DNA of 13,148 bases. It comes from Chitinophaga pinensis (GTDB lineage Bacteria > Bacteroidota > Bacteroidia > M30B66). The translations under genes and the position numbers were made by a program. This document shows, piece by piece, positions 7,753-13,148 of this stretch (its first letter is position 1; each line of letters starts with the position of its first letter). The DNA is taken from positions 1 to 13,148 of the forward strand of contig CALQJV010000005.1 of assembly GCA_943330985.1 (NCBI GenBank), given 5' to 3'. Below the pieces are notes generated by a model. That model was not told where the DNA came from, searched no databases, and saw only the letters and a program-made list of their open reading frames with translations.

Positions 7753-9105
7753 ATGGCCATACAAAACAACCGATTATCTCAAAAAGAATTCGAAGAAAAT
7801 TTCTCCGATATACATCCGCCATTCGAACACGATGAAGCAGCATTAATTGAAGCCAATCGCTGTATAAATTGCTACGATGCTCCTTGCACTAAATTATGTC
7901 CAACAAGCATTGATGTACCTTTGTTTATCAAACAAATTTCTTCGGGAAATATAAAAGGTTCTGCAAAAACAATTCTTTCATCCAATATTTTAGGTGCGGG
8001 TTGCTCCAAAGTTTGTCCGGTTGAAAAGCTTTGCGAAGGAGCCTGCGTATTTAACTTATTAGAAGAAGAACCTATAAATATTGCGAGACTTCAGCGTTAT
8101 TCTACCGAACAAGCCATTGAGAAAAAATGGAAATTATTCGAACGTAAATCACTGCCGACAGGTGTTGCAAGAAAGAAAGTTGCAGTTGTTGGAGCTGGTC
8201 CAGCGGGTTTGTCATGCGCACATTCCTTATCACGCGAAGGTATTGATGTAACAATTTTCGAAAAAGAAGCCAAGGGCGGTGGATTAATGACTTTTGGTGT
8301 GGCTGCATACAAAGCCGATTCGGAATTTTGTAAGAATGAGGTTGATTATATACTTTCCATTGGTGGAATTGATGTGAAGTATAATCAGGAATTAGGGAAA
8401 GATATTTCTTTAGCAGAATTGCAACATAACTTTGATGCTGTTTTTTTAGGAATTGGTGTTGGAGTGGCGCGTTCGCTTGAAATTCCCGGTGAAAATCTCG
8501 AAGGTGTTGTGGATGCAATTTCCTTTATTTATGATATCCGAACTAAACCGTTTTCCTCAGTAAAAGTAGGTGATAACGTTGCTGTTATTGGAATGGGAAT
8601 GACTGCAATTGATGCAGCCACTCAATCAAAAAGATTAGGTGCAAAGGAAGTTACCATGATTTACCGTCGTACCGAAAACGAAAAGCCATGCACCGATGTT
8701 GAACTTGATATTGCAAAACTAGATGGGTGTAACTTTATTTGGTTAGCTAGTCCGAAAGAAATTATCGGTGAAAACGGCAAAGTGAAAGCACTCGTTTGTA
8801 GCAAAATTACACTAGGAGATCCCGATGCATCGGGCCGAAGAGCGCCTGTTGAAACAGCTGAGACATTTACAATCGATGTGGATATGGTAATTAAAGCCGC
8901 AGGGCAAATTCCATTTGAAAAATTGGTGAATACTTCTTCCATTGAAAATAAAAATGGAAAAATAATTATTGGAAATGCAAATGAAACAAACTTACGTGGA
9001 GTATTTTCAGGAGGTGACGCTGTTAATGGTGGTAAAGAAGTTGTGGATGCTGTTCAAGCCGGAAAAGATGGCGCATTCGGTATTTTAAACTATCTCGGAC
9101 TTTAA
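7753..9105 (+). CDS. preT: Dihydropyrimidine dehydrogenase, FAD/Fe-S electron-input subunit PreT
   Basis: A 450-residue homologue of E. coli PreT and of the N-terminal half of animal dihydropyrimidine dehydrogenase. Cys37, 40, 45 and 49 and Cys88, 94 and 98, with Gln114 in IARLQRY, reproduce the spacing of the two N-terminal [4Fe-4S] clusters of the pig enzyme, including the unusual glutamine ligand. An FAD-binding motif VAVVGAGPAGLS follows at 143-154, then an NAD(P)H-binding motif VAVIGMGMTAIDAA at 276-289. The C-terminal FSGGDAVNGGKEVV (418-431) closes the FAD site. It passes electrons from NADH or NADPH to PreA; E. coli PreTA uses NADH, but the choice here cannot be read off. The frame is open upstream to 7594, but that segment overlaps the previous gene and has no family match. 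Start 7753 (MAIQNNRLS) places the Fe-S domain correctly. Confidence 0.92.
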   Translation: MAIQNNRLSQKEFEENFSDIHPPFEHDEAALIEANRCINCYDAPCTKLCPTSIDVPLFIKQISSGNIKGSAKTILSSNILGAGCSKVCPVEKLCEGACVFNLLEEEPINIARLQRYSTEQAIEKKWKLFERKSLPTGVARKKVAVVGAGPAGLSCAHSLSREGIDVTIFEKEAKGGGLMTFGVAAYKADSEFCKNEVDYILSIGGIDVKYNQELGKDISLAELQHNFDAVFLGIGVGVARSLEIPGENLEGVVDAISFIYDIRTKPFSSVKVGDNVAVIGMGMTAIDAATQSKRLGAKEVTMIYRRTENEKPCTDVELDIAKLDGCNFIWLASPKEIIGENGKVKALVCSKITLGDPDASGRRAPVETAETFTIDVDMVIKAAGQIPFEKLVNTSSIENKNGKIIIGNANETNLRGVFSGGDAVNGGKEVVDAVQAGKDGAFGILNYLGL

Positions 9106-9147
9106 CATTTAATACTACATTAATAATTGTAATTAATTCTAATCAAA

Positions 9148-9167
9148 AATTAATTATTCAATTAATT
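9148..9167 (+). repeat. All-A/T inverted repeat in the preT-preA spacer
   Basis: AATTAATT (9148-9155) and AATTAATT (9160-9167) form an 8-base inverted repeat around the loop ATTC. It lies in a 103-base non-coding spacer that ends in the shared motif AAAACATT (9174-9181). The hairpin is made only of A-T pairs and would be weak. No -7 promoter match is visible in this spacer. Confidence 0.3.
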
Positions 9168-9208
9168 AAATTCAAAACATTCATTATTCACCATTTTTCT
9201 TTTTTACA

Positions 9209-10477
9209 ATGGCTAATTTACAATCCGATTTCCTTGGAATAAAATCACCCAATCCCTTTTGGTTAGCATCAGCTCCTCCTACCGATAAAAAAATAAATGT
9301 TATTCGTGCATTTGAAGCTGGTTGGGGAGGTGTTGTTTGGAAAACACTTGGGACACAAGTGAAAAATGTTTCTTCGCGTTATTCAGCGCTCGATTATAAA
9401 GGACGCAAAGCCGTTGGATTTAATAACATTGAATTAATTTCAGATCGTCCCTTAGATATTAACCTAAAAGAAATTAGGGAAGTACTTAAATTGTTTCCTG
9501 ATCGGGCAATGGTGGTTTCTTTAATGGCTGATAATGATCGAAAAAGCTGGCACGAATTGGTTAAAAAAGCGGAGGACACTGGTGCTCATGGCTTGGAATT
9601 GAATTTCGGTTGTCCGCACGGAATGGTTGAACGTGGTATGGGTGCAGCGGTTGGACAAGATCCTGAAATTGCAAAGATGGTTGTTGAATGGGTGATGGAA
9701 GTTGCGTCCATTCCTGTTATTACCAAGTTAACACCCAATGTTCATTCGGCGGTTCCGGGTGCATTAGCGGCGATAGAAGGTGGCACAAACGGTATCTCTC
9801 TCATTAACACAATTCAGTCCGTTACGGGTATCGACCTCGATACTTTAGTGCCCAACCCGAATGTAGGCGGACAGTCTGTATTTGGTGGTTATTGCGGTCC
9901 AGCTGTGAAGCCAATTGCCTTGAAAATGCTTACAACGTTGGCTCAAGAAGAACGATTATTCAAAACCCCAATTTCGGGTATTGGAGGAATTACAACCTGG
10001 AAAGATGCTGCCGAATTTATGTTACTCGGTGCTAGCAATGTTCAAATTTGTACTGCTGCAATGATTAGCGGTTTTAAAATCATCACCGATTTATGCGATG
10101 GCTTGAACAATTGGATGGACGAAAAAGGGTTTAAAACCATTGATGATTTTGTTGGATTATCGGTTCCTAAAATTACGCGTTGGGAAGAATTAGATATTAA
10201 TTTCCACATAGTTGCAAACATCAATCAGGACGCATGCATTCATTGTGGATTGTGTTACATTGCCTGTGAAGACACGTCGCATCAATCTATAAACATTGAA
10301 AAAGGAATGCCTTACAATACCTATTCGATCAAAGAAGAGGAGTGTGTAGGTTGTAATTTATGCAAAATTGTTTGTCCAGTAAACGACTGTATTACCATGG
10401 TAGAACAACGGAAAGGCGATGAATATCTCAATTGGATCGACTATCAAAAAAGAGGATTGCCTTTGAATGATCATTGA
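9209..10477 (+). CDS. preA: Dihydropyrimidine dehydrogenase, FMN/Fe-S catalytic subunit PreA
   Basis: A 422-residue homologue of E. coli PreA and of the C-terminal half of animal dihydropyrimidine dehydrogenase. Residues 1-320 form a dihydroorotate-dehydrogenase-like FMN barrel with the catalytic acid Cys135 in LNFGCPHGMVERGMG. Asn53, Asn132, Asn200 and Thr201 match the pyrimidine-contacting residues of the pig enzyme (recalled as Asn609, 668, 736 and Thr737). The Ser before the catalytic Cys in pig is Gly134 here. Residues 340-395 form a ferredoxin domain with two CxxCxxCxxxC motifs, Cys343/346/349/353 and Cys379/382/385/389. With PreT it reduces uracil and thymine to their 5,6-dihydro forms in the cytoplasm. 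A dihydroorotate dehydrogenase is excluded by the GMxERGMG loop and the fused ferredoxin. Confidence 0.94.
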   Translation: MANLQSDFLGIKSPNPFWLASAPPTDKKINVIRAFEAGWGGVVWKTLGTQVKNVSSRYSALDYKGRKAVGFNNIELISDRPLDINLKEIREVLKLFPDRAMVVSLMADNDRKSWHELVKKAEDTGAHGLELNFGCPHGMVERGMGAAVGQDPEIAKMVVEWVMEVASIPVITKLTPNVHSAVPGALAAIEGGTNGISLINTIQSVTGIDLDTLVPNPNVGGQSVFGGYCGPAVKPIALKMLTTLAQEERLFKTPISGIGGITTWKDAAEFMLLGASNVQICTAAMISGFKIITDLCDGLNNWMDEKGFKTIDDFVGLSVPKITRWEELDINFHIVANINQDACIHCGLCYIACEDTSHQSINIEKGMPYNTYSIKEEECVGCNLCKIVCPVNDCITMVEQRKGDEYLNWIDYQKRGLPLNDH

Positions 10478-10573
10478 TTTCAAAAGCAGGATTCCTTTTT
10501 GTATTTCAACATTGCGGGTTTTAATAAACTGTTTGACGCTTCATAGCTGCATGTTTTTTTATGCTCTGAACCG

Positions 10574-10591
10574 AGAAGCGATTCTGCTTTT
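10574..10591 (+). terminator. Weak candidate terminator after preA
   Basis: AGAAGC (10574-10579) and GCTTTT (10586-10591) can pair over six positions, one of them G-T, around the loop GATTCT. The following bases are T-rich (10588-10594, interrupted by one A). It lies about 100 bases after the preA stop. The stem is short, so this is only a tentative call; no stronger hairpin with a T tract is visible nearby. Confidence 0.3.
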
Positions 10592-10809
10592 TATTGTTCA
10601 GTGGATGTATTCTAGAACTTCGTTTTGCGCATAGCTAAGTACCTTTTTGATCAATAATCACAGAGTTTAGATAGGGTAGAAGGGGTTGATCTTAATTGAT
10701 TGGTTACACCTACGTTCACCCGATAAATTAATCGATAAAAATAAAAATGACCTGATTAGAATCAAGGGTTGAGATGATTTTCATCATGGACTTAATTCGA
10801 TATGGAAAA

Positions 10810-10817
10810 TACTTTTG
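10810..10817 (+). promoter_or_regulatory. Candidate -7 box TACTTTTG of the secreted-protein gene
   Basis: TACTTTTG matches the Bacteroidota -7 consensus TAnnTTTG and lies 26 bases before the start codon at 10844, which would give a leader of about 20 bases. No TTG-type -33 element is present at the expected 19 to 21 base spacing, so support is partial. Confidence 0.35.
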
Positions 10818-10843
10818 AGGAAGTTTAATATATATATCCTGTC

Positions 10844-13147
10844 ATGAATTCTGCAGCCTCGAATCGCGTTAAATTACTATTAGTTATACTTGCATTACTC
10901 TATTGGTCTGATGGCTTCCTTTGGAGTCAGTCGATTTACGTTGCACCGAGCGCTTCGGGATCTGGTTCGATGGCGAATCCCGCTGGATTGCAAATGGCAT
11001 TAGATGCAGCCCGAACAAACGGCACAAACGACACACTCTTTCTTCAATCAGGAGTATATTCAGCCGCTGCAGGAACATTTACATACGATACCACAAACAA
11101 CGACAATCATTCGGTTGTGCTTTCGGGAGGTTGGAACACTGCTTTTACGAATCAAACACTCGATATTTCGCAAACCATTTTGGATGGAAACAGCGCCAAA
11201 CAAGTGATGGCCATTTCGGCAAACAAGCCCGGATTGGATTTCGATTTTACCTTGATTAATCTCACGGTACAAAACGGTTATTCAACAGATCAATCGGGTG
11301 CAGGAATCAGCACATACATTGGAAGCCTTGCAAACAATGATGTTGGGAATCTAAGTTTGTATATTGACCAATGTCAGTTTAGGAACAACAATGCGCAAAA
11401 CAATAAAAGTGGTGGCGCGCTCTATTTAATTTGCTATTTTGAAATAACCAATAGTTCCTTTTTATCAAATGCGGCATACAACGGAGGTGCCCTTGTGAGT
11501 GCGACCAAACCGGATCTCGATCAATCGATGTCGCCACTGATCAAAAATTGTTATTTCGAAGACAATACCAACTACGGAAATCAGGGAAGTACCATTTGGC
11601 ATAACGTAACTTTACGTGTTTTGAATTCGATAATTAAAGGCAAAACAGATGGTGTTAGCAGTGCTGGAAACGGTTCTGCAATCTGGGGTAATTCCGGAAG
11701 TATGACCATTGCACATAATACCGTGTTTAGTAAAATCAGGATTCAATATTGGGGATGTTCAGTGCAGGCGTTTGATGGTGGAATGGAACTCGTAAATTGT
11801 GTATTTGAAGATAATAAAGTGCTCCTGAATGGCTATGGTGCAGTTTCCTTTTTTCATAATAATGGAGCAGTCAACCGTAAAATAACCATCACCAATTGCA
11901 CCTTTGTAGGCAATCAATCCTACATCGATCAAGGAGGAGCTATTCACATGCGCCTCAATGGAAACGACAGTTGCATTGTTACGAATTGTATTTTTTGGAA
12001 CAATGGCTCCTATCCGCTTGTAAGTGAATTCGCTTCGGGGCAATCCAAAGTAAGTTACACACTTGTCCCTTCAGGATATAACGCTCTGGGATTTGCAGAT
12101 GCTGGGAACAATCTCGTTGCTGTTAATCCGCTTTTTGTTGGACCGTATAATTATCATGCACAAAGTAATTCTTCATGCATAAATGCTGGTAAAAATAATG
12201 CACCCGCAATTCTCCCTTATGACATTGAAGGTAAAATTCGAAATCTTGGTGGTTTTGTTGATTTGGGAGTTTTTGAATATAATCGCGCGCCCGAAGCCTT
12301 GGATTTAAATACCCATTCGGTAGATGAAAATGTGCCCGCTTCAACTATGGTATCAGCCATTTTGGGGACAGATCCCGATGCAGGAGATGTCTTGCATTAT
12401 GAGCTCATCTCAGGCGACGGAACAAACGATGCCGACAATGATAAATTTTCAATTACAGGAGATGAACTGACCATTCTGGAAATGCCCAATTTTGAATCAC
12501 AGTCGGAATATCACATTTATATGCGGGCTATTGATAGTGGCTCGGAAAGTTTCTCGTCGGAACTAACCATCCAGGTGAACAATCGAAATGATTCACCGAT
12601 GCTTGCGAATCCGATTGAAGACCAAGCCGCCGAAGTTGGAATTCCATTCACATTTTCTTTGCCCGACAATACATTTATCGATGAAGATTCGGGTGATGAA
12701 TTCATTTTTAACGCCTCGCAAAACGGAAATGCATTACCTGCTTGGCTTAACTTCAATAGCAATACAGGAACATTTAGCGGAACTCCAGTTATCGAAGAAA
12801 TATTGACTATAACCGTGACGATAAAAGATGTGAGTTTGGCCACAGCTTCGGATGTTTTTCTTCTCATGGTAACCGATCCTGAAGGAATACATGAGTTGGT
12901 GCAAAATGATTTTTCGGTGTATCCGAATCCAATATCTGGAAGAACATTGTTTATTGAATCCCCTTTAATTCATAGTAAAACACTATCGGCAGCAATATTT
13001 AATAATGATGGGAAATTACTTATAAAAAAGACATCTGTGGCTTCCGGAAATTCGATTGATATCAGCGCATTGCAAGATGGCAATTATCTTATTATTTTAA
13101 GCGATGAAAAAGTAAACTATCAATCGAGATTTTCGGTTATTCGATGA
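10844..13147 (+). CDS. Secreted beta-helix protein with cadherin-like domains and T9SS sorting domain
   Basis: A complete 767-residue protein. Residues 1-30 are a signal peptide: a basic start with Arg8 and Lys10, then a hydrophobic core LLLVILALLY (11-20). Residues 30-440 look like a right-handed parallel beta-helix, with six FxxN motifs (Phe179, 206, 238, 321, 354, 384) and GGA-type motifs (190, 214, 364) as in chlamydial Pmp repeats. SCINAGKNNAP to VDLGVFEY (444-479) resembles the choice-of-anchor Q tail of such helices. A cadherin-like domain (about 482-582) and a dystroglycan-type cadherin/Ig-like domain (about 585-677; LPAWLNFNSNTGTFSGTP) follow. The C-terminus from about 689, with YPNP at 693-696, is a T9SS type A sorting domain, so the protein should be exported across the outer membrane and either anchored or released. 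I see no catalytic motif; adhesion or polysaccharide binding is possible. Nothing links it to pyrimidine use. Confidence 0.85.
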   Translation: MNSAASNRVKLLLVILALLYWSDGFLWSQSIYVAPSASGSGSMANPAGLQMALDAARTNGTNDTLFLQSGVYSAAAGTFTYDTTNNDNHSVVLSGGWNTAFTNQTLDISQTILDGNSAKQVMAISANKPGLDFDFTLINLTVQNGYSTDQSGAGISTYIGSLANNDVGNLSLYIDQCQFRNNNAQNNKSGGALYLICYFEITNSSFLSNAAYNGGALVSATKPDLDQSMSPLIKNCYFEDNTNYGNQGSTIWHNVTLRVLNSIIKGKTDGVSSAGNGSAIWGNSGSMTIAHNTVFSKIRIQYWGCSVQAFDGGMELVNCVFEDNKVLLNGYGAVSFFHNNGAVNRKITITNCTFVGNQSYIDQGGAIHMRLNGNDSCIVTNCIFWNNGSYPLVSEFASGQSKVSYTLVPSGYNALGFADAGNNLVAVNPLFVGPYNYHAQSNSSCINAGKNNAPAILPYDIEGKIRNLGGFVDLGVFEYNRAPEALDLNTHSVDENVPASTMVSAILGTDPDAGDVLHYELISGDGTNDADNDKFSITGDELTILEMPNFESQSEYHIYMRAIDSGSESFSSELTIQVNNRNDSPMLANPIEDQAAEVGIPFTFSLPDNTFIDEDSGDEFIFNASQNGNALPAWLNFNSNTGTFSGTPVIEEILTITVTIKDVSLATASDVFLLMVTDPEGIHELVQNDFSVYPNPISGRTLFIESPLIHSKTLSAAIFNNDGKLLIKKTSVASGNSIDISALQDGNYLIILSDEKVNYQSRFSVIR

Positions 13148-13148
13148 A

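Larger units (their letters stand above)
470..10477 (+). other. Reductive pyrimidine catabolism operon (eight genes)
   Basis: Eight same-strand genes follow one another with spacers of 69, 6, 27, 80, 74, 82 and 103 bases. Together they encode import of a nucleobase, deamination of cytosine, reduction of uracil or thymine, ring opening, removal of the carbamoyl group, transamination of the beta-amino acid and oxidative CoA acylation of the semialdehyde. The late-step enzymes come first, the ring-opening and decarbamoylating enzymes sit in the middle, and the two subunits for the first committed step come last. No regulator gene is inside. Co-transcription is inferred from spacing and pathway coherence. 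Confidence 0.85.
10478..10843. other. Non-coding gap between operon and secreted-protein gene
   Basis: No gene or RNA is recognisable in these 366 bases. Visible elements are a weak hairpin at 10574-10591, a direct repeat CGATAAA at 10721-10727 and 10733-10739, a small hairpin GATGA-TTT-TCATC at 10773-10785, and a -7-like box at 10810-10817. The gap probably contains the end of the operon transcript and the promoter of the next gene. Confidence 0.55.

Noticed and set aside
9148..9167. Intrinsic terminator between preT and preA
   Set aside because: The stem has no G-C pair and no T tract follows directly. The two flanking genes encode subunits of one enzyme.
470..10477. Hydantoin utilisation operon instead of pyrimidine catabolism
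   Set aside because: The hydantoinase-family enzyme and Mhp1-like permease would fit, but PreT, PreA, the cytosine deaminase and the beta-alanine exit enzymes have no role in hydantoin use.
10921..11259. 112-codon + strand open frame in another frame of the secreted-protein gene
   Set aside because: It is Arg/Phe/Cys-rich out-of-frame sequence with no motif, overlapping a well-supported protein.
1..13148. Mobile element, CRISPR array, defence system, tRNA or rRNA
   Set aside because: I saw no transposase or integrase motifs, regularly spaced repeats, or structured RNA gene sequences on either strand.

Overview
The window looks like a stretch of chromosome from a Bacteroidota (Bacteroidetes) bacterium. 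The DNA is AT-rich. No start codon has a convincing Shine-Dalgarno sequence, and eight of the nine have A at -3, as is usual in this phylum. The last protein ends in a type IX secretion (T9SS) type A sorting domain, a system largely confined to this phylum. I cannot place it more precisely.

Layout: bases 1-469 are non-coding and probably hold the promoter of the operon that follows. Bases 470-10477 carry eight genes on the + strand with spacers of 6 to 103 bases and no regulator. In order they are methylmalonate/malonate-semialdehyde dehydrogenase, a class III aminotransferase, an NCS1 nucleobase transporter, a yeast-type cytosine deaminase, dihydropyrimidinase, beta-ureidopropionase, and the two subunits of dihydropyrimidine dehydrogenase (PreT and PreA). 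Bases 10478-10843 are a non-coding gap. Bases 10844-13147 hold an unrelated secreted beta-helix protein whose stop codon falls at the window edge.

How the genes work together: the eight genes encode a complete reductive pyrimidine catabolic route. The transporter imports a nucleobase. The deaminase turns cytosine into uracil with release of ammonia. PreTA reduces uracil or thymine to the 5,6-dihydro base. Dihydropyrimidinase opens the ring to N-carbamoyl-beta-alanine (or the aminoisobutyrate analogue). Beta-ureidopropionase releases ammonia, CO2 and beta-alanine. The aminotransferase gives malonate semialdehyde, and the dehydrogenase converts that to acetyl-CoA (propionyl-CoA from thymine). 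The net result is nitrogen and carbon from cytosine, uracil and probably thymine. The families are all known. The most distinctive points are the fungal-FCY1-like deaminase and the full path down to an acyl-CoA in one operon. The AT-rich spacers share a recurring motif, one of them with a clear stem-loop.
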